A stretch of 64,000 nt of DNA from Odiellus spinosus (GCA_963920705.1 OY987225.1:15315190-15379189); one strand, 5' to 3'. Counted from the stretch's first letter, positions 1 through 12,529 are shown. The notes: generated by a model from the sequence alone, not told the origin. Translations and numbers: made by a program.

Positions 1-171
1 TAAGAAAATGAGTTTATACGAATGACAGATTAAATAGCCTAACCTACACTATCGTAATCTAACCTAACCTTACCTATGCTATTTAACCTTACCTAAAATA
101 TTTTTGTAAATTTTTAGCATTAGACGTCCAAAAACTGAGCCCGCAATTATAAGAAAATGAGTTTATACGAA
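1..171. repeat. Short direct repeat around CCTAA-rich segment
   Basis: A 21-base segment at 1-21 recurs at 151-171 and brackets about 130 bp rich in CCTAA-like words. It lies at the window edge, so the left context is missing. It may be the outer end of the large palindrome that follows. Confidence 0.5.
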
Positions 172-325
172 AAAACCCTTTTGGAAATGCGCAAATGAGA
201 ACTGATCTTTTGGCAACCGCGCTTTTGGGAAACTGCTCTTTTGGCAAAACTGCGCTTTTGAGAAACCGCTCTTATAGGAGTGCGCAAATGGGAACTGCTC
301 TTTTGGCAACTGCGCTTATGGCTAC
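172..325. repeat. Family H minisatellite fragment (GCGC phrase)
   Basis: Degenerate units built on TGCGCAAATGGGAACT and CGCTTTTGGGAAACT repeat through this stretch. The phrase matches the arms of the complete family H element at 42748-43936, but only one arm is present here and I see no opposing arm. Confidence 0.6.
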
Positions 326-339
326 ATACAAAATGGGTT

Positions 340-1400
340 TCTCAAGTAAAACAAAGATTTAAATAATGAGAGAGTGATATGACATTTGAAGTAATAGAGA
401 GGAAGATGCCTGAATGGGTTACAAAAGGGTTAAAACTTAAGCTTAGCTGAGCTTTATTAAGTAATTCTAGAATTATAAACACAAATTTCATTTCTCAAAC
501 AGTAGAAAGATAAAGAATATCCATTGAATTCTAGTTAATAGAGAGAAAGTTAGTTTGAATAAAAATTAAACCTTTTATCGGGTATGAGTGCTTCTCATGA
601 TTAAACAGAGATTTAATTAATGAAAGATTGATAAGGTATATGAAATATTAAAGAGAAAGGGGCCTGAATTGGTTACAAATCTTAGCCGATCACATAATCT
701 TGATGGGACGCAATCTCGGTAGCACATAATCTTGTTATATATATATATGTATGTATAGTCTAATGGACCCAATATCGATAGTGCACTATCTCGAAGGGAC
801 ACTTAATAGTGCAAATAAATAGCCGAAACTTGAGTTTCGTGGATCTTTAAAAACTAATTCGTTATTTGTCGTTTTTTTTTAACTGTAATTCCATGCAATA
901 CTCGAACTCACCTCGGATTTTGAAGCATAAATATTTTCAACGCTTATGTTTAAAAATGTTTAATTATCTTTGAATTATCCGTTTTTTAGAATTTAAAAAA
1001 AGCAGGACATTTTAATTAGATTAAACCGGTTTATCCCAGGTGATATAAACCGGACTGGCTAATTCTTGAAAACGCCTTATTGTGTTCTCCAGCTTTAATG
1101 AATTGTTCTGCCTTCCATGACCATTCTTTCGATTAGCGACTGAATATTGTAAAATTTAAGTTTAGTTTACGAAATCCCTCTTTTTAGGTTAATCACTAGA
1201 ACTAGCCCATCCCGTTTGTAATACTTTAGGTAAGGTTAGGTAAGTTAGTCTCTGTCTTTAGAGATTACGACTTTCTAGATTAGTTACCAGACTCTTAATT
1301 ACGTATTATTTGAAGCCTAATTCAGCCTTAGTTTGTAAGAATGAAGGTTCAAAAGACCCTTGAGCCTAAATTTAGATGTAATGTGGAAAAAGCTAATGTA
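340..1400 (-). repeat. Left arm of family E palindrome (diverged)
   Basis: Positions 340-580 read as the reverse complement of about 3770-4090: GCTTAGC(T/C)GAGCTTTATTAA, the GGGTTACAAAAGGG block and the ATCCATTGAATTC block appear in inverted order. Positions 1195-1400 read as the reverse complement of about 2150-2345, including the TTAGGTAAGGTTAGG stretch and the run leading to ATGTGGAAAAAG. The stretch between (580-1190) holds no gene that I can recognise. The arms are clearly diverged, so this is an old palindrome. Confidence 0.55.
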
Positions 1401-1621
1401 TAACTTTCTTTCCAGAAAATAAATAAAACAACAAAACCAAACATTTAGGTTTAAATTGTATTTATTATTTTTGCGAAAAATAGATTTTTAAACTTTCTTA
1501 TCCGATAGTATAACTCGGATAATATTCTAGGAAAAGTTGCCATTTTCGAATAAAAAAGAGATACGAGTATTATCTTAACTGGATTGATAAATAGTTTATT
1601 TTTAATCAAAAAGATAATTAT

Positions 1622-2121
1622 ACAAAAAAGAGGTTGCTTCGCACCCTTAAAAAAACTCTTTATCTAACTCGAATCAAACCCGTGAAGGGACAGAAATTAT
1701 TTGTTAGAGAAAGAGCAATTTCATATCTTTAAAATTATAGTTAGTAGATTTAGTCTACTACTTCAAAGATTTTATTACTATTATATATTTTCCAAAAAAC
1801 GGATAAAGACGACCTAGGACTAATGATAAATATATATACTTTAAAGGAACTCCATCTTTAGCTAATTTTATTAGTGATACTGATAGAATTTAAAATAAAC
1901 ATCAATGGGAGAGGACGGTTAACTAGGTCGTCTTTATCCGTTTTTTGGAAAATATATAATAGTAATAAAATCTTTGAAGTAGTAGACTAAATCTACTAAC
2001 TATAATTTTAAAGATATGAAATTGCTCTTTCTCTAACAAATAATTTCTGTCCCTTCACGGGTTTGATTCGAGTTAGATAAAGCGTTTTTTTAAGGGTGCG
2101 AAGCAACCTCTTTTTTGTATA
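1622..2121. repeat. Foldback inverted repeat, ~200 bp arms
   Basis: The left arm runs from ACAAAAAAGAGGTTGC to ATAAAGACGACCTAGG and the right arm is its reverse complement, ending in TTTTTTGTATAA. The arms differ at only a few positions. The same foldback recurs at 25686-26262, 45612-46088 and 54757-55589. Confidence 0.85.
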
Positions 2122-2279
2122 ATTTCTGTCCTTTTTTCTCCAAAAATATACACCTTTTCCACATTTCACTATTTTGCTTTATAGGTTTATTGAACCTTAA
2201 TTCTTACTAATGCTGAATAAAAATAAAAGCGTTTAATTGAGGCTTCAATCTATTCGTAATTGAGACCCTGGTACAAATC

Positions 2280-2750
2280 TCGAAAGGCAGAGATTAACTA
2301 ACCTAACCTTACCTAAGTTGAAAAACAGGGATTGGCTAGTTCAATTGATTAACTAACCTAAACTAATCTTACCTAAAATACTACAAGAGGAACGGGTTAG
2401 CCCGAGTTATAGGGATTACCTAGTTGGAGGGATGGGCTATTTCCAGGGTTTAATTAACCTAATTTAACCTTAAAGATTACTTGATGGAATAGGTAACCCG
2501 AGGGATTAACTAGTTGGAACGATGGGCTAATTCGAGGAATTAACTAACCTAACCTAGCCTTACCTATAATATTACAAATAGCCCGAGCTAAGGATTAACT
2601 AGTTGGAGGGATTGGCTAATTAGAGGGATTAACTAACCTAACCTCACCTTAAAGATTACCAGATGGACGGGGGAGGTCGAGGGATTAACTAACCTAGCCT
2701 TACCTAAAATATTACAAGAGGGACGGGCTAGACCGAGCTAGAGATTAAAT
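2280..2750. repeat. Telomere-like minisatellite inside family E
   Basis: Irregular units of about 60-75 bp contain TTAACTAACCTAACCTTACC, an ATATTACAAGAGGGACGGG block and AGCCCGAG. Units vary in length and several have lost blocks. The same array is found in the other E copies (26400-26940 and 46230-46560). Confidence 0.75.
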
Positions 2751-4317
2751 TTATAATATTGAATCGCATCGACAAAAAATTAGCATGGAAAGAAAAACAA
2801 TTCTTTAAAGCAAGAGAACATAATTATGGAGACCAGAAGTATGTGGCCGTTTATTTAACTCGCCGACATCAATATTCGTTTCGTATATCCTATTTAACAT
2901 TCTAAATCTTTATTTTTTATTATAATTAAGTTAGACGTGCTTTAGATATAGACTTCAATAATTGGCCAACTACTTAATAGCTACGTTATTACGTAGTTGT
3001 AATGACGAAGCTATTGGATCTAAAGCACATCCTAGTCGCAAAACTCAAGTATTTTAAAAAATAAAGTAGAGATTGAGAACGTTAAACTAGAAATTTCATG
3101 TGTAATCGAGCACTTGGCAGGATATGAAGTCCAACTCAAGTGATATTTAATCCCTAGAACTCTCATTGTGAAATGTTTTTACAGTGACTTAATATATTAA
3201 ATTGGCCACATTTCTAGGTAATGCGATTTACATTCAATCGCCTCGGTTTATTCGAGTACTCTACCCAAAAGATCTTGAGAAATAGGTCTCTTATCACCGA
3301 AATATAGGTGAGAAACGATTGCCTAAACAATCGGAGACGTCACCATTGCACAAACGAGAGGACTCGCCACAATTTTAAACGCTAACGTAAACCACGCATT
3401 GGTACAGTGCATCTGTGAGTACTGAATCTGCAAATCTCGTTTATATAGGCCGAGAAGAGATATATTATTAAAGTTAAAAAATCAAATGATAAGAAAATCA
3501 TGCCAACTTTTTAATTACGGTGAATTAGGGTGAATATTATGGGATACTCATGATATGACATAATAGTCAAAATTAGACGGCTGAAGAGGGCTACCCTAGT
3601 AAAAGAACCCAATAAATGCAATTTTCCGTTAACGATAAAAAATGCCATTAAAAAAAACTTATCAACTGTTTAATAAAATCAATTTTTGTTTATCAATTTA
3701 AAGCCAATTAATAAAGCTCGGGTAGTTATATGTTTTACCCTTTTCGTCACCCATACAGGCATCCGTCTCTCTATTAACTCGAATTCGATGGATATTCATT
3801 ATCATTCTACTGTTTAAGAAATAAAATTTTGTTTACCATTTTGAAGCAATTAATAAAGCTCGGCTAAGCTTATGATTTCACCCTTTTGTAACCCATTCAG
3901 GCACCTTACTTTCTATTAACTCGAATTCGATGGATATTCCTTATCATTCTACTGTTTAAGAAATAAAATTTTTGTTTATCATTTTGAAGCAATTAGTAAA
4001 GCTCGGCTAAGCTTAAGATTTCACCCTTTTGTAACCCATTCAGGCACCTTACTTTCTATTACTTCATATACTTAATCAACATTTCATTATTGAAATCTGT
4101 GTTTAACTAGAGATACTCTTGTACCTGATCGAAGTCTTATCAAATTTTTTCAAAAGTACCTTTGTCTGTATTAATTCGAATTCAGTGGACGGTGGGAAGA
4201 GGAAACGACGACGACGACGATTTCAGTTATCAAGCGCCGCGGGTCCATTGGAAAAGACATTACGTTTTCTGATGAAATTCGAGTTTAGATAAAGGGATAA
4301 ACACGAACGTGTTTATC

Positions 4318-4777
4318 CTAATATCTGAATTTAATCTAATTAATAATTCCGAGCTCTAGCAATAGAGAAATATTTCATATAGCCAGGAGTTATCACACTT
4401 TTATCTATTTTGCATACTTTAAATATTTTTCCCTCAGAGCCCTATGCCTCGTTTACCCTATGAGCATTCAAATAATACCATCATTGCTTCTATCAAATAT
4501 TTTATACGTGGTAGAAATTCCTAAAAAAGAGCTCATCAGGAAGTTTTCTTGCATTATTTTTGAATTATATCATAATTTGTCTTTTATAAAAGCGGAGGCT
4601 GTGAACCTGATGGAGATTAACCTCCTTATGTCAAAATTATGGTAAATGTTTTATATTAAAGGGAAAAAAAATATATTATTTTTCAAAGGATTATGACGAT
4701 ATTATAAAAGTGATTTTCATTTATTGTTCTAGAAATAGGTTTTTGCGTAGTAAAAGTTCAATAGCCTCTAAAGTTTC

Positions 4778-4813
<36 letters not shown>

Positions 4814-5359
4814 GCAGTGACCGGTTTTCCGTGGATCATCAGAAACTGTGGTCCACGAGACCTTCGCAAGTTGCTTGAATCATACTTCTATTGGCAGTTA
4901 TTTTATTGGTCACTTTCTGCTTTCCCTTTATCAAAAATAAACAATTTAAGTAGTCGGTGGGACACTATATTTTCCAAATATTACGAACATGAGTTCTTTT
5001 GCATTCTGGGTGAGGGGAGTTACGAGGTCTAAATTGAACCAAATTAATTTTCATTGCTTCGTCGCTCCAAAAGGCTTTGTGGCTTAAATCTCACAAAATA
5101 TTGTTTGGAGAACCTTTCGTGTACACAAAAGGAGCGTGTTTGTTCGGAAAGCTCCTCAAAAAAATAAAAGTTTTTGTTTTATACTATTGAATATCAGCCT
5201 CTTAGTTGCGCTAGCAAGCCATCCGGCCAAGCCCGGATAAGTTTTTGACATAAACCGAACCATTTTTAGGATTTTTAACTGGCTCAGAGACCCTTCTGAA
5301 TGTTTTACCTCGCAAGGAAGTCGTATTTTAGCTCTTAAATTCGTTGGGTTAGCGTATAC
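4318..5359. other. No gene recognised; C-family end and poly-T tract
   Basis: A family C terminus (ATTCCGAGCTCTAG) ends near 4359. A tract of about 31 T lies at 4780-4810. Short open frames at 4460-4645 and 4817-5032 show no motif I recognise and are probably chance. Confidence 0.5.
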
Positions 5360-5515
5360 CGAGGGCTCAGACACTCATGAACTCGGTGTACACCTGAGTT
5401 CACTGAATTCAGCTTTGACTGTGAATGAGTTCGAAATCTTATGAACTCTGAGTTCAGCTTTGATAGTACAAAAAGTTCAAAATTTTTGTACACCTGAGTT
5501 CGCGAGTGTCAGCCC
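5360..5515. mobile_element. Family D hairpin element, copy 1
   Basis: The ends are inverted: CGAGGGCTCAGACACTC on the left and GCGAGTGTCAGCCCC on the right. The interior alternates GAGTTCAGCTTTGA and TGAACTCTGAGTTCAGC, so much of it can fold back. It matches the copy at 61892-62003, which has a clear 8-bp target duplication. Here I cannot see a convincing target duplication. Confidence 0.65.
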
Positions 5516-5868
5516 CATTGACGTCTACGTGGTCGTTGTTGGCGTTATCGTACTCGTTGTGCATAGATAATGAAAATATGGAAAGTAACTAAAACGTAAA
5601 ATGCAAAATGAAGTAACACGCAATAAAACTTGACAGGTTTTGGTTTTGTGGTTTGGTCTCATTTGATTAAAAAGAAAGACGATTAACTCTTTCATTCCAT
5701 CCGCTGACTTTATAGACAATACCACTTATAACATTCAAATATTTCTTTGGTTCTTCACTTCCTAGGCAAGTACTAAGAGTTTGGATAATATTCGATCGGG
5801 AAACTCTTCTAAATAGCTTCGGAATGACAACCAACGCATCGATAAGTGCAGTGCTGCATAGGCCTCGA
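5516..5868. other. No gene recognised
   Basis: Unique-looking sequence between family D and the 2.8 kb inverted-repeat element. Two overlapping minus-strand open frames cross it and run into the left arm of that element. Neither shows a motif. Confidence 0.4.
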
Positions 5869-6607
5869 AATGGGTAAATCTTTCCCAAATCGCCCAGTGG
5901 CTCCCACGGCACCGATTTCGATTTTGTTTAAACTTTAACCACTTGAAATATAGACCTTTTGAGTGGGAAAGCCAAGTTTTTAGCTCAAAAAAAATTTTTT
6001 TTTGAAGGATACAATTTTTTGAAAACTACTTGTAGAGAGTCGACTAGTTTTAACTGCAAAATTGTGGCGACTTTGAGCAAAGATATCTAAAGACGGGTTA
6101 AAGTGACACACTCCCAATTTTTTATCTAGTTTATATTAGTGGTAAAGACCACTATGCGCCTACGCAAACGTTCGAAAATTGTTGCCTTTATTTTATAAAA
6201 TTCGGTAAATGTGTCGTAAAATCTCTCAAAACCGGTAAATAGAGTATCTTCAGCAGTCTCTCAACCGTCGAAAAAACATTCTGGCTTGGGAAAAAACTAC
6301 CCTTATAGGGTAAAATGAAGCGTAGGAGAACGAAAGAAATGAAAAATAGCCAAGGGAATTGGTTCCTAATTGAAGCTTTTTTGGCCAGGTAGGACACTAA
6401 AATACAAAATAATCTTAATATCGTCTAAAAGCAGAGGTTTCAGTCTATAATATATAAAAATTTCATTTTGTGTTTCCAACTCCTTCGTGGTCAAACGTTA
6501 AGAAGAAATAGACAGAATCTGAAGTTTAAATTAATAGTTCTTATGCATTGATTATGTGCATTTTGGCTTCAAATGGTTTCGGACGGCTCAAGTGACAGAT
6601 ATAAAAT

Positions 6608-6683
6608 TTAAATTTTCTTTTAAAACATATCTAAATATAATCATTTTAAATTTTCTTTTAAAACATATCTAAATATAATCATT
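6608..6683. repeat. 38-bp tandem duplication
   Basis: Two adjacent identical copies of a 38-bp AT-rich unit (6608-6645 and 6646-6683) sit just inside the left arm of the 2.8 kb element. Confidence 0.85.
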
Positions 6684-8596
6684 AACTTCACTATCTGACA
6701 GGGTTTAGAGTTTATAATTGCAAAACAACAGATTTTATTCACTCGAAAATATTTAAGTAAAAACTAAACAGACGATTTTCTCCCATTAACCCTTAACATT
6801 AAATTTGGCCTAATTATTTTTATATTTGTCAAACAAAAATAAACTGTTCAATCTTTAGAAAATGTTGCGTATTCTAGCTTTCCTCTTAGAAAAAAATCAA
6901 AGTTTTATGATCTGATATTTATCTCTTAAACGTAATTCATTCTCCGAGATATAAATATACTATTTCCGACACATTTCCTTATTCTTACTAATAATTACTA
7001 GCAATAAAAGCCCACCCGCTATCCTGGAATCAGGGATTACTTAACGTCGTTCCGGTGGTATATATTGAGGGTTTGACGTTCGGGGCGGTCTCTGAATTTT
7101 CAGCGGGCCAGTAGTTTCTTTAAAGACCATATATGCTCTAGATAGAGTACTTTAAAAAGCTCTTTGTTGATATCCGCGATGTGTAAACAAGTGACATCAG
7201 GGATACTTTATTTAATTATATAATTGGAATTGTATGCCTCTTGATGCTATATAGCGGACAATTTAAAATTGCCGAATATTCGTATACCGATCTTTTAAAT
7301 CTGTAAGACTATTTTGATTAATAATGTTTTATACATGTATATTTCACGTATCGAACGCCAAACTTCTCTATCAATTCGTTCAAATTATATTATGAATATT
7401 GAAATTAGAAGGTTAGAAGAACCCCTCAGAGGAATCACCAATTATGTTTTTTTTTTTTCGATAATTTGAAAAATTACTATGAATAACTTTTATTCCCATT
7501 CCTAAAAACCGGCAAATATTTTTAACGATCTGTTGAACTACGAGTCATTGCAATTCGGAATAAATTAAGAAAACAAAAAGTGAACTCGCGTTATACTGAA
7601 AAAACAGTTCAATATACGTTTTCCCTGAAAAATAATTAAACCAAAATATTGAGGGGCAATGGGCGAAAGTCTTCTGTTTGGTTTTTACTAAAATATTTCC
7701 GTGTGAATAAAATCTGAAATTTGTGATTATATTTAAATGTGTTTTCAAAGATAATTTAAATTTAATATCTGTCACTTCAGCCATCCGAAATCATTAAAAC
7801 ATGGTTTCTAATTGTAGGAACCTAATTTTAGGTCACTTCAGCCATCCGAAATCATAACATGTCCTCCTGGGTCTTTGCTTATAAAGAAATTTTTGAAATA
7901 ATGTTATTTGAACCCAACTAATTTCAGATTCTGTTGATTTCTTCTTAACATTTGACCACGAAGGAGTTGGAAACACAAAATTAAATTTTGATATGTTATA
8001 GACTGAAATCTCTGCTTTCAGATGATATTAAGATTATTTTGTATTTTAGTGTCCTACCTGGCCAAAAAAGCTACAATTAGGAACCATGTTTTTGAGATTT
8101 TTCAAAAAACGCCAACTTCGAGGCCCCTTAGCTTCGAAAGTACAATTCCCTTGGCATTTTTTTCTTTTTCCTACGGTTCATTTTACCCTATAAGGCTAGT
8201 TTTTTCCCAAGCCAGAATGTTTTTTCGACGGTTGAGAGACTGCTGAAGATACTCTATTTACTGGTTTTGCAAGATTTTACGACACATTTACCGAATTTTA
8301 TAAAATAATGGAAACAATTTTCGAACGTTTGCGCAGGCGCATAGAGGTCTTTACCACTAATATAAACTAGAGAAAAAATTGGGAGTGTGTCACTTTAACC
8401 CGTCTTTAGATATCTTTGCTCAAAGTCGCCACAATTTTGGAATTAAAACTAGTCGACTCTCTACAAGATGTTTTCAAAAAATTGTATCTTTCAAAATACT
8501 AAATTTTTTGAGCTAAAAACTTGACTTTCCCACTCAAAAGGTCTATATTTCAAGTGGTTAAAGTATAAACAAAATCTAAAATGGTGCCGTGGGAAG

Positions 8597-8683
8597 ATTT
8601 TCCAAAATTGGGCGATTTGGGAAAGATTTTCCAAAATTGGGCGATTTGGGAAAGATTTTCCAAAATTGGGCGATTTGGGAAAG
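8597..8683. repeat. 29-bp minisatellite, three units
   Basis: The unit contains CCAAAATTGGGCGATTTGGG and repeats three times almost exactly at the right end of the 2.8 kb element. Confidence 0.85.
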
Positions 8684-8692
8684 ATTTACCCA

Positions 8693-9132
8693 AATGCTTT
8701 CGCATACACCCACCTTGTTCTCAAGGTGCTTTCCAAATGCTGCTTTGATTTCAATAGTGAGTGAAGTGACAAGCTATCTTCTCTTACAAAATGTAAATTA
8801 TGCGGCTAACGTTGAAAATTGTAAAGAATCCTCGATATTTCTTGGTGGAATCTTTTATTCCAGGACCAGGTACTTTTTTCCAACAACGACACTGCATCGA
8901 AGTTAGATCTAACAAGGAACCAGCTGAAAATTCAAGAAATATTTGGTGGGAATAAGAGCTGCTTTTTCAAAAATTACGATGTTGGTCATCAATTGTTCGG
9001 ACTATATGAAAATATTACTTTCACGACTATCTTAAATGCTTGGAAAGTATTAAGTAAATTTCTTTGTAATTTTTTTTTTGTTAATGGTACCATTAATTTT
9101 TTTTTAATTTATCTGAAACTCGCTAACCAATT
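8693..9132. other. No gene recognised
   Basis: Sequence between two inverted-repeat elements. The open frame at 8589-8906 begins inside the 29-bp minisatellite and has no domain signal, so I do not call it a gene. Confidence 0.4.
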
Positions 9133-9811
9133 TGGTTTGTACCCACTTGGCCCAAAATTATCGATTCCTAATTCGCCCAAACCAAAATTTCCTAGTCTCA
9201 TTTTGCCCAGTAAAACTTCGCCCAATCGTTTTATCAGTTAGTACTTAGACCAGAATTATCTATTCCCATTTCGCTCAACCTAAAAATTCCTTTTCCCGTT
9301 TCGCCTTAATTTGTTAGGTTGGGTTAGGTTACCAAAACTAATGAAGAAAATAGTTCTTAAGGTTGGTTTGGGTTAGGTTGAGTTAGGTAGGGTTCGGTTG
9401 GTTTGGGTTAGGTTAGGTTACCAAAACTAATAAAGATTTTTTTTTTTTTTTAGATTGGGTTGGGTTAGGGCTGGTTGAGTTGGGTTAGGTTACCAAAATT
9501 GATAAAGTAAATTGTTAAGTTACACCAAGAATTACGTGCACAAATAATTAAACGGGATGAAGGAACCGATCAAGAGAAAATTGTTCGCGAAGGCATATCC
9601 ATTCGAATTGGATTGGGCGAAATAAGAATTGGGCAAAATTGAAATTAGGCGAAATGTGATTTGGCGAGATGGGAATTAGGGGAAATGGATAGTAGGCGAA
9701 ATTGGAATTGGGTCATATGGGATTGAGCAAAATAGGATTGGGCCTAATGAATTGGGCGAAATGGGAATTGCCCAATTGGGCCAAATCTTTAGGGCGAAAG
9801 GGGGTAGAACC
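9133..9811. mobile_element. Family G element, copy 1 (inverted minisatellite arms, GGTTAGG core)
   Basis: The left arm (9133-9300) repeats the CCCATTTCGCCCAA phrase and the right arm (9604-9811) repeats TTGGGCGAAATGGGAATT, which is its reverse complement. The ends read GGTTTGTACCC and, inverted, GGTTCTACCCCC. The core at 9310-9500 is rich in GGTTAGGTT/GGTTGGGTT. A unique block at about 9552-9600 (AGGAACCGATCAAGAGAAAA and following) is conserved in copy 3 at 53443-53500. No coding capacity is seen. Confidence 0.75.
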
Positions 9812-10266
9812 ACGAATTTAGTATTTAACCACTGTAAACAAGTATAAGCGATTATTTGTGGATAATCGAAATCAAATTCTTCTTAAACCAAATTTAAAAG
9901 GCTAAATACGGTAATATTAATACAAATATATTCTTTATTGATGAATTTAGATTTTTCTCGTTATATTGAAGACTTTCATTTCAAAATAATCGAAAATGGT
10001 TATTTTTTATCACAACTTCGGTACGATTATTTTCTCTTATTTACGTTTTTTTTAATTTTTTCACCACGTTATTCAACGGGAAAATTTTATCCAAATGCCG
10101 AGCCCTATAGTCTCGAGTTAATGCTCCTCGCGAGTACGAAGAAAAGGAGAGGAAAAAGTATTGAGGTGGCTCTTCACTTAGCAGCGCTGGACAAAAAGGC
10201 AAGCATTACTTAGCTGCAAATAAAGATCCCATTTTCATTGAAAACTGGTCCCTATAGGGAGACAGT
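9812..10266. other. No gene recognised
   Basis: The open frame at 9938-10213 (91 codons) shows no motif. It includes a CCAAATGCCGAGCCCTATAG stretch resembling one on the minus strand near 59225, so the region is probably shared repeat debris. Confidence 0.4.
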
Positions 10267-10768
10267 AGAGAGCCAAGGGGGAAAAAGGAAGCATGACGTC
10301 ATGGAAGCCCCTTACTGGGGAAGCACTTGTGAAGACGAATACTATAACTTCCTCACTATTATTTGTAGTTAATTAATATGCAACCTTGGTCTAGGTTGTA
10401 TATCTTTAGCTGAACATGAATTTTATCAGAAACCGTTATGTTATGTCCCATATACCCGTGCTTCTAGAATTATAAATACGAATTTTTACTTCTCAAACAT
10501 TGCAATGCAAACTTTCATTGAAATCGAGTTAATAGAGAAAAAAGTAGTTTGAAAAAACATTGAGGGTATTATCGGGTACGAGTGCTTCTCATGGCTAAAA
10601 TTAAAGAAAATTCCAGCTTTCTGCTCGTTTACAAGGCATTATAAGCCTTATTTAGGCATATGGAGAGAGCAGAGAGCCAAGGGGAAAAGACGACCTGATG
10701 TCATGTTACCCCCTTACTGGGGGAGCGCTTGTAAGGGCGAATACGGTAACTCCCTCACTAATGACACC
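10267..10768. repeat. ~95-bp direct repeats, 404 bp apart
   Basis: Segments 10267-10359 and 10671-10768 match over the AGAGAGCCAAGGGG start, the CCCCTTACTGGGG block and the final AACT(T/C)CCTCAC. Between them, 10430-10620 resembles 440-620 of the window (GTGCTTCTAGAATTATAAA and GAGTGCTTCTCATG blocks). LTR-like spacing is possible, but I see no TG...CA ends or retroelement motif. Confidence 0.6.
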
Positions 10769-12500
10769 GAGATGAAAGATGGAAATATCTGGCGTATCAA
10801 TGTCTCTCTTGCTGACTGCCTGTTTGGTTTCTACTTTGAAAATTTTGGTCCCTATTTTACCCAATTGGCCTTATTCCTAATTAGCGCCACCTCGGCCGAG
10901 CGGGGACAATTGGAACCATGGAGACCGGGCACCAATCAGATTTCGCCATTCACAGAATTTTTTCAATTTAAAAACATATTTCTGCTAGTCGCAAATTTCC
11001 CATTTCGACCAAAATATTTTTCTATTAAATATTATTTGAGCGGAGGGAATTAAATAGGCTTAAAACATGTTAAAAAAGCTGTGCTTTACACTTTCCGTCA
11101 ATTTTCAAAAGGTAAAAATATCATTTAAATCATTTTAGAAAATTAAATCTCATTTTGCTCGCTAAGTCTTGGTCCTACTTATAGAAGGCATTCATACTTT
11201 GATACAAGTTATACAAAGCGAACTAAATGGGTTACTATTTTGACTTTGCAAGACGAGGAAGCCTTATTTAGTTGATTTTTATTTCCATTAGGTTCGTTTA
11301 TTGAGAAGTTTCTATTACCCGCCTGAAGAGAAATAGGTTTGTTACCTCAAAGTACCCCGACATCTAGAGAGGAAAATCATTTTTGCCTTATGTTAGTTGT
11401 CATCTGAAACCGTTTGATTTTGTAAATCTCGCAATAAAAACATTGTTCTGCATAAAAGCGGCCGTATTTGTCTCATTTAAATCACAATTAACTTTCTGAT
11501 ATAAGAATAATTATAACTTAATTACGGTGATAACATGTTTCTAGCTGCGGAAGCTTAATGAACGCTATCAATGGTTCGTAAGAAAATAATCAAATTACAG
11601 TATTCTACCAGTGGCTTAAGTTTATTGAACGATAATAACATCACTTTTACATGTTCACAAATATTTTCTGGGTCAATAACGCCAGTTTTTAAAATGTAAA
11701 TACCCTATTTCGCATTTTAATTTTTCGGATGTTGCTGGAAGTCCTGAGTTTAATTACTCAATTTAGAACCAAACCAGGCTTTATTCACGTTGTATTTATT
11801 ACACTGTATTCTAGACAACATAAGGGTTGGTTATATTATAAATCTTAGTTTTTCTCCGGTTATTATCATCTCTTAGCCTCCGATAGAGAAAACATCCTTT
11901 TTCTATTAAGGTTTCCAATGTTATCGTTATACGAACTCTGATTTATTAAGGTGTAAAAATATTTATGACCTTTTATATGGATCTGAAAATATACAAAGCA
12001 ATCTTGGTAAACCAAGGAGATACGTAGAAGTAGAAGACTTGTCAATGCACGCATCTGATTTACTAAAATGGTTGGCGCCCTTAAATGTTTTTTAGACTAT
12101 AACTACATCTGCAATTAATCTCGTAAAGTTTCATTTTCCTCTATTCGTGAAACATATTTAAGTAAAAATAAATTTAATTCAAAATGTCTTCGTGTATTAC
12201 TCTAAACCAAAACCATCCTTCTATTTATTTCAATTTATGAGTGCCTACAAGCCAAGGCTCCTACCTTATATGTATATAGAACAAACTGTTATCTCTTTTG
12301 CGAATCAGATAATCTACAAGTTAGCGGACAAAAACTGATTACTCGACTTTTTTCCTATTTCACCTCTTTTAAAGTGATTTTTACGTGGAGTAATGACGTC
12401 ATACGTTATAGAGACCCCTCGAAATACAGATGTAGTTGGGGGAAGGAATGTAGCTTTCAGCGCGTTTCCTACCCTTCGTGTTCCTCCTAAAAAAGGGCAA
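10769..12500. other. No gene recognised; dispersed repeat similarity
   Basis: The stretch near 10900-10960 (ATTGGAACCATGGAGACCG, then GCACCAATCAGA) resembles 12620-12665, which suggests two diverged copies of one repeat. No transposase or host-gene motif was found in the open frames here. Confidence 0.4.
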
Positions 12501-12501
12501 A

Positions 12502-12529
12502 TCGTCGTCGTCGTCGTCGTCGTCGTCGC
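12502..12529. repeat. (TCG)9 microsatellite
   Basis: Nine perfect TCG units. A related GACGAC run sits at about 4205-4218 inside family E. Confidence 0.9.

Larger units (their letters stand above)
1618..4317 (+). mobile_element. Family E element, copy 1 (foldback head, minisatellite body)
   Basis: The head is a foldback: 1622-1825 and 1920-2121 are near-perfect inverted repeats of about 200 bp with a spacer of about 95 bp. The following body (2121-2345) is shared with copies at 26262 and 46088. At 2280-2750 lies a minisatellite whose units contain GGATTAACTAACCTAACC and GACGGGCTAGCCCGAG. Further shared blocks follow, with the GCTCGGCTAAGCTTATGATT block present several times between 3700 and 4030. 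The 3' end is a hairpin, GGATAAACAC facing GTGTTTATCC, at about 4288-4317. No coding region is visible. I infer a non-autonomous element; its superfamily is unknown. Confidence 0.7.
5869..8692. mobile_element. 2.8 kb element with ~0.7 kb terminal inverted repeats
   Basis: The left arm 5869-6610 and right arm 7750-8692 are inverted copies. For example, the blocks reading GGTGCCGTGGGA, the AAAGGTCTATATTTCAAGTG block and GTGTCCTACCTGGCC on the right appear as reverse complements on the left. The termini read TGGGTAAATCTTTCCC and its complement. The right arm carries three 29-bp units at 8597-8683 where the left has one. The interior (6610-7750) has no coding motif that I recognise. I infer a non-autonomous DNA element of unknown superfamily. 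Confidence 0.75.

Noticed and set aside
880..960. Minus-strand GAGTTCGAGT resembling a tRNA B-box
   Set aside because: No A-box at the right distance and no cloverleaf pairing.
1618..4317. Family E as a Helitron because of its hairpin tail
   Set aside because: I see no CTRR terminus right after the hairpin or TC start, and the foldback head is not a Helitron feature.
10267..10768. Pair of LTRs
   Set aside because: Repeats are only ~95 bp and 404 bp apart with no TG...CA ends, primer site or retroelement gene.
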